Of a DNA stretch of 64,000 nucleotides, positions 53,501 through 64,000 are shown one piece after another (positions within the stretch are counted from its first letter, which is position 1; each line of letters opens with the position of its first letter). The notes beneath the pieces were generated by a model that was not told the DNA's origin, did no database searches, and saw only the letters and a list, made by a program, of their open reading frames with translations. The position numbers and the translations under genes were made by a program. Source of the DNA: Chromera velia (taxonomy: Eukaryota > Sar > Chromeraceae); NCBI GenBank assembly GCA_018398765.1, contig JAHBMJ010001306.1, positions 1 through 64,000 of the forward strand, read 5' to 3'.

Positions 53501-55380
53501 CCCCAAGAAGAATCTGAGACAGCCTAGTACGGCGCAAAGGGTGACGACGAGGAACCAACAGAAGAAGAAGAGCACCGCGGCAGCAGCAGCAGCAGAAAGA
53601 GACGAAGGGGGAGACCAGGAAGAAGTGCTAGCGACTAACTTCAAGGGAGGAGTAACACTGAGACCGCCCATGAATGAAGAGGTGAGATTGGGGATGGTTG
53701 ATAGGGCAAGGTTGGAGGAGTATGTCGGACTCCTCGATAATGAGATCCTGGGGGAAGAGGTGATGAGAGCAGAGATGGCTTCGGTGGTGAACATGGGAGA
53801 GAGAACAGGCATCAAGCAGACCCCAGGAGAGCCCAAAAAGAATAAAGGGAAGGCCTAATTCTTTATCAAAGGGGGGGAGAGACAAGCGCAGGTATGATAC
53901 CTATGCGGGGGTTCCCAGTCTGTATGCTATGCTCACGGCGTTCATCTACATGTTGATCATTGGAGCAGTGATCTTCTCAGCAGACGTTGAGAAGGCCTTC
54001 CAGCAGATTGATGACATCCACAGGTATGAGAAAGGAGCGCTGGGGGTCTGCATCCCAGCAGGCCTGCCCGAGCTCCCCGCTACCAACCTATTCCCCGAGA
54101 AGTACACAGATGAGAGATGGTTGTGGTTGAGGAAGAGAGCAGCAGAAATGAGACCCGGCTCCATTTGAGTGCTGAACAAAGCCCACTACGGAGGGAGGAA
54201 TGCCTCCAATCTTTTTGTCAACCGTCTGCAGGCAGACCTCCAGCAGGTAGGCGACTACACACTCGTAGAAGAGGCAGTATTGGTGCGAAGAGAAGGAGCA
54301 GGAAGAGATGGAATGAAAGAAGAGGTACCGTGTGAGAGAAGCCCAGCCACCGATGTGATTTTCCACCATGTTGACGACATTTAAGGAGCAGGAGAGCATG
54401 TCGAGTCGGATTTGGAGGAATTAGGAAAAAAAATGAAGATTGGGAAGGTCGGAGTCCTCCGGGAAGGGGGGAGTGACCGATTCACAGGCATCGACATCCA
54501 GATGGAGAGGGGGAGGCTCTACTTATCACAGATGAAGTACCTGCAGGAGGTGGATATAGACCGCATTCTCGAGATGGTGGGGGGATCAAGAACTGCAGTT
54601 GATGAGCATGCAATGAGGGAGGTGGAGACGGAGGAGATTGATCCCTCAATCCAGGATGAGGTGGGAGCAGCAAATGGAATTCTAGGGTGGGGGACAAAGC
54701 TCCTGTGGAAAAACTGTGTGTTCTATCACGAGCTCCAGCAGCACGTCCGAAACCCCTGTAGACGCATGCTCCGCAATGTGGGTTTGGTCCTCGAGAAAGT
54801 GAAGAAAGAGAAGCAGAGAATCGAACTGAGGCCTCTAGGGGAAAAGGGGAGGAAAGTGCACGTGTACATAGATTGTGGGAGGAAGAAGAAAACGAAAATG
54901 GTCAGGAAGGGGGTGGTGGCCTTTTAGGGAGATGAAACGTGGTCACACGAAGAAAGGGATGAGTGGAACCCAGTTTTTTACAAGACCGAGAAAGAGGTTA
55001 TGCCAGGACCGTTGCCCAAGTTGGAGGAGGAGGAGAGGTTAATAGATAGTTCACATGCAAGTGAGCTGATCTCTCTGAAATTCGGGGCAAAGGAGATCTG
55101 GAGGGTCCTGTATCTCATAGACAAACTGACGGGGACATTCCCTGAAGTTATTGTCTATATCGACTCCGCTGCTCTGCATGCGTATCTGAGGTCAGGCAAA
55201 GTCACTAAGGAGCCAGGGCTGCAGCCAGAACTCGATTACATCGTTCAGACATTCAGAAGGATGAGGGTGAACCCAGAGAGCGGAATCGTCTGGACACCAA
55301 GAGCACTCAACAGGGCGGATTGGCTCACGAAGCCGATCTGGCCCCAGGAAGAAGAAAGGGTAGGCGGGAAAAAAGTCTGA
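50562..55380 (+). pseudogene. pol remnants of the second copia element
   Basis: Fragments in several frames show integrase-like sequence (about 52200-52490), reverse transcriptase (about 53890-54560, with FSADVEKAFQQIDD, NKAHYGGRNASN and a HVDD catalytic stretch) and RNase H (about 55040-55350, with a copia-like NRADWLTKP close). Order and motifs place it in Ty1/copia. It is broken many times. Confidence 0.82.
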
Positions 55381-55984
55381 CAGGAGGATGGAAGAAAAGA
55401 GATGGAAGGTGCTGAAGGCGAGTGAGTCAGGACACGATTTTGCACACATAGAGATGAAGAGGCGTGGTCAAAGGAAAGGGGGTGAGTCCATCAAAGGAAG
55501 AGGAAGAGGGTATGCATGTGAGTGAGGGTATGTGTTTACATTGTTCTTTCGATGCGGTTTTGGGGTGACAGCAAGGCAGATCAAATCTCTTTTTCTGCAG
55601 ACGTACCTATATGACTTCAAGTGCCAACTCTTTCACGTCTTTTTATCTGTCTTTCTCATCCTTTTTTTCAGCTTGGAAGGGTCCCTTCTTGTTTATTTAA
55701 GGTTTCCTTCTCGTCCTTTCTGGGCCCAGAGATCCATTTAGGCGTCACCTCATGGCTGCAGAGGGGCTTTGAGGGAGCATGCATGATTGATCAGCTTCTG
55801 AAGTTGTTTACTGTTAAGGAAGAACGAGGGCAAAGGGTGCATGTCGTGAGGGAAAAGGGCAGAGCAATGAAAAAAAATATGGAAAGGAAGAAAAAAAAAA
55901 GAAAAAAAAAAAGAAAAAACCGTGATAGGAAGGAAGAAGGAAAAGAGACGAAACAGTGAACAGGGAAACAGAGAATGGAGAAGC

Positions 55985-56021
<37 letters not shown>

Positions 56022-56606
56022 GAGACGGAAAGAGAAAGGAGAACAGAAGGAAGGAAGATGAAGACAGACAGGGGAAAGCAACAGGCTGTTTACGGAACCA
56101 AAGGGAAAGAACGAAAGAAGAGAATAGAGTTAGAGAGCCGTAGAAAGCTACAAAGAAACAAATGGAGACAGAAGATGAAGAAAAGGTAAATGAGGCGAAA
56201 AACAGAGGGAAAGAGGAAGGGGGCAGAGGGAAGGAAAAAAATCTGAAAAGAAGAAAAGAAAAAAAAACAGAAAAGAAGAGAGAGGAAGAACAGGAAAAGG
56301 GAGAAAGGAGGGATTAACGACCGGATCAAGGCAAGGAGGAAGCACCGATAGGTGGGGCGAGGTCCACTCAAGGTCTGAAAGGGGGCAGACCAAGCATGTC
56401 ACAGAGAGGACCAAGTCAAAGTCCCGACAGCCTGGAGGAAGCAGAGTCCATTGCAATGAGAAAGAAGTGAGTGACCGCAGTCTCTAAGACAAGAAAAGAA
56501 AGAAAAAAGAAAGAAAGAAAGAAAAAAAAAAGAAAAAGAAAAAGAAAGAAAGAAAGAAAGAAACAAAGGAAGAGAGAAAAAAAGAAAAAAAGAAAGAAAG
56601 AAAGAG

Positions 56607-56645
<39 letters not shown>

Positions 56646-57146
56646 AAAAAAGGGAGAGAGAAGGAAGTAAGGAGAACGAGAAGCAGGGAAACAGAGAAAG
56701 AGCGATCTCGATACATGTACATGGAAGTGAAGTGGCACTTAGAATGCAAGACAGAAAGAAAGAACAGTGACTGAGACACTCGTTCCATCGATCGAAGGGG
56801 GGGGGGGGGGGAGAAAGCGAGTAAGGGGAAGGAGCGAAAGATCGATTGATCGAACAAAAAAAAAAAAAAAGAAACAACCTGACTGTCTGAACTCTCGTGA
56901 AACAAGGGTCCGGCCAACCCAAGGAAGAAGGAGAGAGAAGACAGGAAAGAACACAGAAGAAAAGCCCCGAGACAGAGAAGAAGAAGAAAAAAATAAAGGA
57001 GAAGGAAAGAGAGTTGGAGGAGAAGGAGTCCAAGCGGTACGCAATGCTGGGACAGACAGAACCTCCAAGAAAAAAGTTATCGAAGTGGGTATTTGACTCA
57101 GAAAGAAGAAGACAAACAAACAATCGAGTCTAAGGATGAGGGGGTG
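55381..57146 (+). repeat. Purine-rich non-coding 3' region of the element
   Basis: After the RNase H part there are about 1.7 kb without coding character. From about 55810 to 57140 the plus strand is almost entirely purine, with GAAA, GAGA and A runs (for example 56490-56660) and a G tract at 56798-56810. It ends in the polypurine tract next to the 3' LTR. Confidence 0.8.
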
Positions 57147-57575
57147 TGTACGAAGTTAGCGTCGTCGCCTGGCGTCGCCACGGAGCTTCTGATCCATCCT
57201 TGTCCTCACGTGTAGTCGCGCTACCATCGGAATCGGAAATTGCATGCACATGGAATTATTGATGCATACAGAAAAAATAAAATTCAATCGAGACTGCAAA
57301 ATGCAATACAAACAAGGACTGCATGCTTTCCAGACAAACGGATCAAACACCGAAGAGAGGAGAAGGATAGACTGCCTAAAGTGATAGTGCATTCATGTAT
57401 GAGGTACCAAGTGAACCTGACGGATCCAATGAACTACATGGACAGTGTAGGTGTCCTGTTTCGTGTCCAGTGATCGTAGGTATGTTCAAGAGCGGATCTA
57501 TCGCTGAGTAGAAGTCTGTATGTCTATCCATCTTTCCATCCTTCAAGTAGGCAAATTTCCTTAGGACTTCTTAGT
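57147..57575 (+). repeat. 3' LTR of the second copia element
   Basis: 429-bp partner of 49425-49853, followed directly by the GAAAA duplication at 57576-57580. Confidence 0.9.
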
Positions 57576-58122
57576 GAAAAGCATACTTCGTATACGTTGC
57601 CGTGGCCCCCACCCCATGCATGCATGCATCTATACAAGACATGCCTAAACCCCCGATGGTGTGTATCAATCAAATTTGCGGACCTCCTAAAGGGCCCCCC
57701 GAGGCCCTTACCCAACTGCCAGTAGTTAGGTGCATCTCGCATATCTAATATGCCACCCGAGTGCATCAAAGTATACGCGCGCATCTATAGAGTTAGTGGG
57801 GGCCACATCAAACTCTGTATTTGAATTTACATGAATTAATTCAACGTGCACGCACGTCTGAAGTATACATGTCTAAATATGAACAACGTTGTGAAAGGAA
57901 GGAGGAAGAAGGTGTGTACGAAGTGACAGTCTTCTCTTCATGTAGAAAACAACCAGACTGGCAGGTGGCAGTTGTACGTGTCTCAGCTGGGCATAGCAGT
58001 AAACGTGAATATCAGTGTAGTAAATTAGTTTGCATTATGATAGATCATGTCATGAATGTCTGACCGTCTACCTATCTGTATGTCGACTTACATAAAATTC
58101 TTTATTTTTTCATCAGATCTGC

Positions 58123-58532
58123 TATACTAAGCGTAACTTAATTTGGTAAACCCATACAACCAATTACGTTTGCCATTGTAAATATGAAAAATATTTTTAT
58201 CGCGGAAACAGTTTTTTCAGACTTGCAACATGTTTTTGATAATATTCGTAAAGTCTACACAAATTTTTAAGTTCGTACGCATGACTGATTACGTTTGCAA
58301 AAAATATGAAAATTCAAAGTCGGGCGGCCCCGGAAAACGAATCCTGACTTTGAGTTTTCATATTTTTCGCAAATATAATCGGTGGTGCGTACGAACTTAA
58401 AAATTTATACAGACTTTACAAATATTATCAGAAACATATCGTAAGTCTTAAAAGACTGTTTGCACGATAAAAATATTTTTTACATTTACAATCACAATCG
58501 TAATTGTGCCAAATTGAGTTGTGCTTGGTATA
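58123..58532. mobile_element. Foldback MITE (mariner-like ends)
   Basis: A 410-bp near-perfect inverted repeat. The left arm (TATACTAAGC..., 58123 to about 58318) pairs with the right arm (about 58349 to 58532, ending ...GCTTGGTATA) around a GC-rich loop (GGGCGGCCCCGG). Arms are AT-rich and share long blocks such as GTACGAACTTAAAAATTTATA with the complement. TA at each end fits a Tc1/mariner-type TA target. There is no coding capacity. Confidence 0.75.
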
Positions 58533-60108
58533 TTAGAACTTGAACCTAGATTAGAACACGATGGCTCCCCGGGTTAGTCAACTTCATCATCATCATCTGA
58601 TATTAAAATCGGCTAGAAAATTTAAAATTAGTTTTTATATGTTACCATTGAATTGAGACGGATTGAGCCTAGGGGCCGGAGCTCCTGTGTCTAATTAATT
58701 AAGTACTATTATAAGTACATTTTAGGGTACCTTGGACCCCTACCATTTGCAGGGGCGACCTCTATAAGACAAAACGGCAACAATGCTCTAAGGTACCACT
58801 AAATCACTTATCACTTATCACTTGTACCTATAGTACTCCTAATTTCATATGTAGCCCATGATGGTATGCGTCTAGGCGCTTTCCCTGGAAGCCGCACATT
58901 GGACATTCGGCATTGGGGTGGGAGGCCAATCCTCTGAACATTAATCCTAATCCTAATCCTAGCACACCTTGCGTTAGGCGCCGGTAGCCTAAAATTGACG
59001 TTTAAAGTTCTAGTACAAGTTAGGTAGTATAGGGTAATGCAAGTTTAAGCCAAGTTGCATAAGCAATACAAGTTTCATAGCAAATTTCTAGATAGGGTGA
59101 CCTATCGACCGATTCAGCAAATTACCAAGATAGTTTAGCTCATGCTGGGGGGACTAGGGGGGACTGGGGCCAAAGTTGACTCCTTAGACTGGCGTTTTTC
59201 CAACAAAAGTTACTTACAGGATGCCAAACCCTAGTTGGAACGCTAAGCTCCTAGACGGCGCATGCATACATGGTACGTTGGTTGGTTTTTGCTAGAATGA
59301 GCAATAAATTGTTCACTTCTCAGCACCGCAAGGCAGATATCGAAGACGTGGGGCGGGTGCGAGACCAATAGCAATCAAATAACCTTACAGCTAGCCTTAC
59401 AGACAATACAGATCGGGCTGATGAAATCAGGCTAACTCCAAAGTTCTGAAGGCTCAGCGCTACTTCACCCAGCGGCAGTTGATGCATATCTGATAGGACG
59501 GAAGGAATCAAATGACGTCATGGCTTTCTTTACAGCTGATCTGCTGCCATTTCTTTCTTTTTCCCTGTCTTGTTCTGCTCTACATCACTTGTGTTCCCCT
59601 GCAATTGAGTCATACACAACGGGCGGCACAAGGGCAATAGGGGAGGGAACAATATAGAACAAGACAATTTAAAAACAACTCTCAAGGAAGGAGCAACTAA
59701 GGGGCAATCGAGGGGCGTCAGAGATAACTACAGACATATACTCTCTTCTGCTTGTCAGAATGCAACTGCGTCGAATATCATCCTGAAGACACTGTAAGGA
59801 CGCAGCCACAAGAGATTGAGTCAGACAACGACTGCATGTCTGCCCAGACTTACCGAACGTCGATGAATCAAATGAATCAGATGCTGCCGTGGTTCGATCA
59901 CAACAACCACAGCACAACAAGAGATGCCGACACACACATGAGTTGTCTGATGCTAGAGGAGCACACCCATCCCAGGTTGACCATCTGTCTTGCATGATTG
60001 CTCTTCCAGAAAAAGGTCCGAAAACCAGAAAAAAAAGAAAAGCAGAACATGAATTGCACATTAATATGAATTGCAGAGCAGGCTTTCTGCCATGCAGATA
60101 GCAAATTA

Positions 60109-60372
60109 GGGGACACACAAAAAAAAATTTATAAGACGGTGTCTCAAACCCCCCCAGCCCCCTCGAGTATCCTTGAGCCCCCCAAGCCTTCAAAAAACCC
60201 CACTTATAAGGCGGTGGCACGCATGTAGTGCGGCGGCGCATGGGTTATATACGGCGGCGCGCAGCGTTTTATAGCTATTAATTAATTAGATACCCCCGGC
60301 CCCCGTGTGGCCCCTCCCCCAAGGTCCTTATAAGACACCGTACGTCTTATAAAAAAAAATTTGTGCGTCCCC
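60109..60372. mobile_element. PIF/Harbinger-like MITE
   Basis: 264 bp with terminal inverted repeats of about 30 bp (GGGGACACACAAA...TTATAAGAC at the left, its complement at the right) and the 3-bp duplication TTA at 60106-60108 and 60373-60375. The size, the 3-bp TWA target and the G-rich ends fit non-autonomous PIF/Harbinger elements. The interior is GC-rich and non-coding, with GGCGGCGCGC words. Confidence 0.78.
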
Positions 60373-60812
60373 TTAATTGCCGCGGCGCAACTAAAATTGG
60401 CTTGTGTGGCGCCGCCATAGCGCCGCCATGGCGCCGCCACATGCCACCAGCTAGATCTCGCGCATAAATCTCCCTGTTCTGTCTGACCTTGAAGAATCCG
60501 ACCGTCGGAGTCGATCTCCCTGTCTTCTACATGCCTGAGAAAGCCAAATCAAATCGGCGAAATCGCGGAAGTAAGTCTGCCTGTTTTGTCAAAGTGGCAT
60601 TGTGTCTTTGCAGAGGCCAGCCGGCATTGTTAAAATTTGTGCACCGCAGAAGCCCTCCAAAGACATCGTTTGGTGTATACTCGAGATTTGCGTGAAATCG
60701 ATCCCTGCGTATCCTTCCTTCCTTTGCACAGCACTAGACACGCTGAGTCAGGCTTGTGAAGGTCCTTGAAGAAAGAACGGATACCGTAGCGTTGAAGTCC
60801 CCGAATCCGATC

Positions 60813-63800
60813 ATGACGGAAGGTGAGGAGCCGCGGCCTCAAAGGCACTTGGAGAGACGGCCATCCCTCCTCCAACACCTCTCCAACGCAGAGAAACAGG
60901 GACTCCAGAAAGCACTCAAAGCTGTGGAGGAAGAGTCCGAACGCCTGGCAGCGAAGGGTCTGAGTGCCAAGGCATTCACTTTGGGCGTTGTCAACGTGGT
61001 CGGATTTTTTGCTTGTGCGCACTGCTCTCGCTTCGTCGCTGGCTGCCGTACGTGGCTTGACGGCGCGGGGCCGGGTGTCGTCCGGACTCCCTTCTTACGA
61101 TTTTGGCCCTTCAGATATTGTCCCGTGGCTGCGTGTGTTGCCTGATTCCACACAAACCCTCCGTAGTCCACAGCTGGCCGTCAGCTCTGAAGAATTTACG
61201 AGTCTGCAGAGTGTTGTCCCTCAATCGAGCAGAGGGGGGGATTGTTGACTTTCTGCTGCCCACATGCATGTGTGCAGGTGTTTGTGGCATACATGATGGG
61301 ATCGAGGCCTGAGCACTTCTGGTTTGTGTACGTGATCGAGAGCATTTTCTTCATCGGACTGCGCACCATCAGGATGTGCAAGTCCAAACACCAACTGTGA
61401 GTGTGATTTTAAATGGCAGGAAGACGCCATCCGCTGTTTTTCTTCTGCGGGGGGGCTGGGGGAACGACCAATGGGAGAGGAGCTCGGTGGTTCCTGATTC
61501 ATTGTCTTATGAGAAATTGAGCAGGTGTCTCCTCTCTGTGTACAGACTTTCTGTGTCACGTGATAGAAATTGAACACTTTGCCAGCAAGAAAAGAAAACG
61601 CATGTAGCAAAAACGACTCGAGAGGGGCAGCTGAGCACCAAAAATCGACATTTTGTGTGGAAGCAAGAGAAGAAAGGGAGAGGAAGGGAAAGAAAGCGAC
61701 CGAAGACGGGCAGCTGCGCATAAAAAATGACCTTGTGCAAAAGGGCAGGAAGGGAAAGAAAGCGACCGAAGACGGGCAGCTGCGCAAAGAGAATGGATAT
61801 CGTGGAAAAAGGGCAGGAAGGGAAGGGAAGGGAAGGAAAGCGACCGAAGACGGGCAGCTGCGCAAAGAGAATGGATATCGTGGAAAAAGGGCAGGAAGGG
61901 AAGGGAAGGGAAGGAAAGCGACCGAAGACGGGCAGCTGCGCATAGAAAATGGACCTTGTGCAAAAAGGGCAGGAAGGGAAAAAAAGCGACCGAAGACGGG
62001 CAGCTGCGCATAGAGAATGGATATTGTGCAAGGCGGAAAGGAAGGGAAAGAAAGCGACTCAAGAGGGGCATCTGAGCAAATCGACGTTATCGTGCATAGT
62101 GTTCTTTCCTCCTTTCTTTCTTTCTGTCTGTCTGTGTGTGTGCAGGTACCTTCTTGATCTCTGTTGGGTGACGAACATCAGCGGCATCGTTTTGTTCATC
62201 ATCCTTCTCGGAAAAAGCCTCCGCCCCTCCCTCTCCCTTCCGGCAATCGCCGTGTTGGAACAGCCTGAGACGCTCTGGTTCGTCTGGAGGGCGCTGTTCT
62301 CATTCGCAACCGGGCCGCTCGCATGGAGCGTTTTGGCTCAGGTCGGTGGGTGGACAGAGGTTGGAGAAGGGGGGGGGGCAGGCGGGCTGTCTTTGCGGCT
62401 GAAATCTGATTAAGTGATCGAATACGTACTTCAGTCCGCGGAGAAATGCAGCAGATGCGAAACGTGCACCGATGTCTTTGTCATGTGAAAAAATGTGAAG
62501 ACCTCCGTCCGTCTGTGGTGAACTAGCAACAAGGGCTGAAGCTGGAAGGAAGGAAGTAAGAGCCTGCGGAGCTCCGATAAAGTCCTTCTCGTTCTGAGCT
62601 TTTTTCATCCTTTCTTCACAGCGAGCTCTTTGCAAGTGCCACCACTTCTCTCCCTTACTAGGGCTGTGACGGCCTCGGGTTTTGTCTCTTTCCACATTTG
62701 CATCTTTCTCCGCTCCCTTCTTCCTTCTTTCCTTCTTTTTCTCTCTCTTCTCTTCGTCTGTCTGCAACCCCCCTTTTTTCCCCTCTCTCCATCGCTGGCC
62801 TCTTCAATTGCCGTTTGGTTTCATGCCTATCTTTTTGCCTCTGTGCATGTACGCTCCTGTTTACCCGTTTCTCCCTCTAGGTTGTAGAAGAAACCGTGAA
62901 ATCCGTCCTTTCATTCACTCTTTGTGTGTGTTTCCACTCTTTTTCCCTTTCTCTTTTGTTTCTTTCTGTTGACATGCAGTTCAACGCGCTCGTCTTCCAC
63001 GACATCGACCAGTCCGCCTCCCTCCTGATCCACATGATGCCCATATTGGTGTCCTACACCATGAGGTGGCAGCTGCCGGCAGTGCGGCAGTCCTGGCCTG
63101 CCTTTGTTGCCGCTGACAAGAGCACCCAGGCGGCATTGGACCTGAACGAACAGTCTGTGCAGTCACTCGACCAGCTGCAGCCCCTCGACCTGGGCGGCAT
63201 GGTCGCTTCCTTGGACGACTTATACCTTCCCTTCCTGTCTGTCTACTTCGCCTGGTGGCTGCCCTATACGATCTGGCTGGTCGTGTTTGACGGCGCCAAC
63301 AAAGCCAAAAGGGCGGGGCTGGACACAATCTTCGACTACACCTTGAGAACGAACGGCGCTGCTGTGGCCATATTGAAGAAGACCGAGCAAATGCTCTGCT
63401 GCTGCTTCAAGCAGAGCGGGCCGAAGGAAATGACTCGAACAAAGGCGTTTCTGTACCAGGTGAGCCGCCGTGTCCCCCTGTCTTTCTCTTGTTTGTTGTT
63501 TGCTTCGTTGGAGCAGAAGTGATGGTAGGTGCGTTCTTGAGAGAGTGTCGCCTTTGACCACGCGGTCCCTTTCTTTTCTTTTCTATATAGGGGCTTCCTT
63601 TTCAGCACATCAAGTCCCGTTCTCATGACGATCTTCTTTCGGGTCCTTTTGCTTCCTTGACTCCCCTCTGACGCACGCATTGACTCGTTGATCGAATGCA
63701 GATCTGGCACTTCATGATGGTGACATTCTCTGCCTTCACGGCGCCTCTCTGCTGGACGTACAAGTGGTTCCACGGAAGCTTTGCGGTGCTCCTCTTCACG

Positions 63801-63826
63801 TTTGCTGTGTTCAACGGAGGCAGCAG
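60813..63826 (+). CDS. Glycerophosphocholine acyltransferase (GPC1/DUF2838 family), 3' end beyond window
   Basis: Five exons seen: 60813-60998, 61278-61396, 62146-62341, 62980-63459, 63702-63826; phases agree (368 residues) and the last ends at AG|GTGGGG, so more exons follow outside. The first donor could also be 3 bases earlier. After a charged cytosolic N-terminus come many membrane spans. Family landmarks are GSRPEHFW, the short polar link before YLLDLCWVTN, ALFSFATGPLAWSVLAQFNALVFHDIDQSASLLIHMMP, and LPYTIWLVVF (the third given in two parts in the protein, spanning exons 3 and 4). Related yeast and plant enzymes acylate glycero-3-phosphocholine with acyl-CoA to lysophosphatidylcholine in the endoplasmic reticulum, recycling phosphatidylcholine. 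An insert of about 40 residues (about residues 205-245) lies between conserved spans. Assignment is by recognised family pattern only. Confidence 0.85.
61693..62085. repeat. Minisatellite in GPC1 intron 2
   Basis: Six tandem units of 65-79 bp, each starting AAAGCGACCGAAGACGGG or close to it, lying between exons 2 and 3. Unit starts are near 61693, 61759, 61837, 61915, 61983 and 62051. Both strands give long repetitive open frames that are not genes. Confidence 0.9.
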
Positions 63827-64000
63827 GTGGGGGGGTGAGGGGAAGGGGGGGGGAAAGTCTAGATCAAACAAACTGAAGAAACAGGTGAACAGTGTGAATT
63901 ATTACATTATTCTTCACGCATACCCAAGCACAAACACCCTCCACCACACAACCCCACCCCGGCCGACGCATGTCGTCTCAAACACACCACCGGCACGAAC
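63827..64000. other. Start of the next GPC1 intron
   Basis: A G-rich then CA/CCA-rich stretch after the fifth exon. No further exon is visible before the window ends. Confidence 0.6.

Larger units (their letters stand above)
49425..57575 (+). mobile_element. Ty1/copia LTR retrotransposon, heavily broken copy
   Basis: The element is 8,151 bp with two 429-bp LTRs and the 5-bp duplication GAAAA at 49420-49424 and 57576-57580. A G-rich polypurine tract (AAGGATGAGGGGG) ends at the 3' LTR. Internally there is a gag-like frame, a zinc-knuckle-like stretch, integrase-like sequence, copia-type reverse transcriptase and RNase H, and then about 1.7 kb of purine-rich non-coding DNA before the 3' LTR. 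The coding part carries many interruptions (a dozen or more), so it is a fossil. The LTRs differ at about 12 of 429 positions (roughly 97% identical). It is a different family from the element at 1050-6874: LTR length and sequence do not match. Confidence 0.9.
57581..60812. other. Spacer between the second retroelement and GPC1 gene
   Basis: No gene can be supported. It holds the foldback element at 58123-58532 and the MITE at 60109-60372. 58540-59300 is AT-rich with a short AATCCT repeat (about 58938-58960), which resembles a degenerate telomere-type repeat but is only three units long. 60400-60450 has GGCGCCGCCA repeats. The last 300 bases probably include the promoter and leader of the acyltransferase gene. 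Confidence 0.5.

Noticed and set aside
58930-58965. AATCCT repeats resembling interstitial telomere sequence
   Set aside because: Only about three units, and not matching the usual TTTAGGG-type repeat of related algae.
59669-60241. Minus-strand frame of 190 codons next to and within the MITE
   Set aside because: It runs into the MITE's non-coding sequence, has no recognisable domain and no supporting splice or start context.
61507-62071. Repeated open frames and regular spacing suggesting a CRISPR array or repeat protein
   Set aside because: Units are contiguous 65-79-bp tandem repeats without unique spacers, inside an intron of a eukaryotic gene.

Overview
This is a eukaryotic nuclear window: genes are split by many introns with GT...AG borders, spacers are AT-rich, and there are LTR retrotransposons and MITE-like elements. 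I infer a photosynthetic alveolate close to apicomplexans (a chromerid such as Chromera or Vitrella). One gene looks like a thylakoid-lumen pentapeptide protein with a signal-plus-transit presequence. The largest gene joins kelch repeats to a MORC ATPase, an architecture I know from apicomplexans. The species itself cannot be proved from the sequence.

Layout. 1-8.8 kb is AT-rich spacer holding a nearly complete Ty1/copia element on the minus strand (1050-6874, matching 5-bp target duplications). 8.8-12.1 kb is the lumenal protein gene (minus, 8 exons). 12.9-13.2 kb is a 76-residue single-exon protein with strong codon bias (plus). 13.2-15.3 kb is spacer with a duplicated block of about 470 bp. 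15.3-32.6 kb is one giant minus-strand gene of 23 exons encoding a kelch-MORC protein of about 3,235 residues; exon phases agree from start to stop, and an 11-N assembly gap lies inside exon 16. 33.7-38.3 kb is a plus-strand gene fusing membrane segments, a degenerate receiver domain and a class III guanylyl-cyclase domain; it shares a GC-rich spacer of about 1 kb with the MORC gene, which is transcribed the other way. 40.7-41.7 kb is a signal-peptide-bearing NAD(P)-binding SDR/NmrA-like protein (minus). 42.7-46.1 kb is a ubiquitin-like-domain protein of otherwise unknown type (plus). 46.1-49.4 kb is repeats: 435-bp direct repeats around a 169-bp tandem array. 49.4-57.6 kb is a second, heavily broken Ty1/copia element (plus, matching duplications). 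57.6-60.8 kb is spacer with a 410-bp foldback MITE and a 264-bp PIF/Harbinger-like MITE. 60.8 kb to the end is the first five exons of a glycerophosphocholine acyltransferase (GPC1 family), cut by the window edge.

The genes are not an operon. The strongest functional themes are chromatin silencing (MORC), cyclic-nucleotide signalling (receiver-cyclase), plastid function (lumenal protein) and phospholipid remodelling (GPC acyltransferase). All exon models were made by eye from splice signals, phase continuity and protein-family resemblance; no transcript or database evidence was available.
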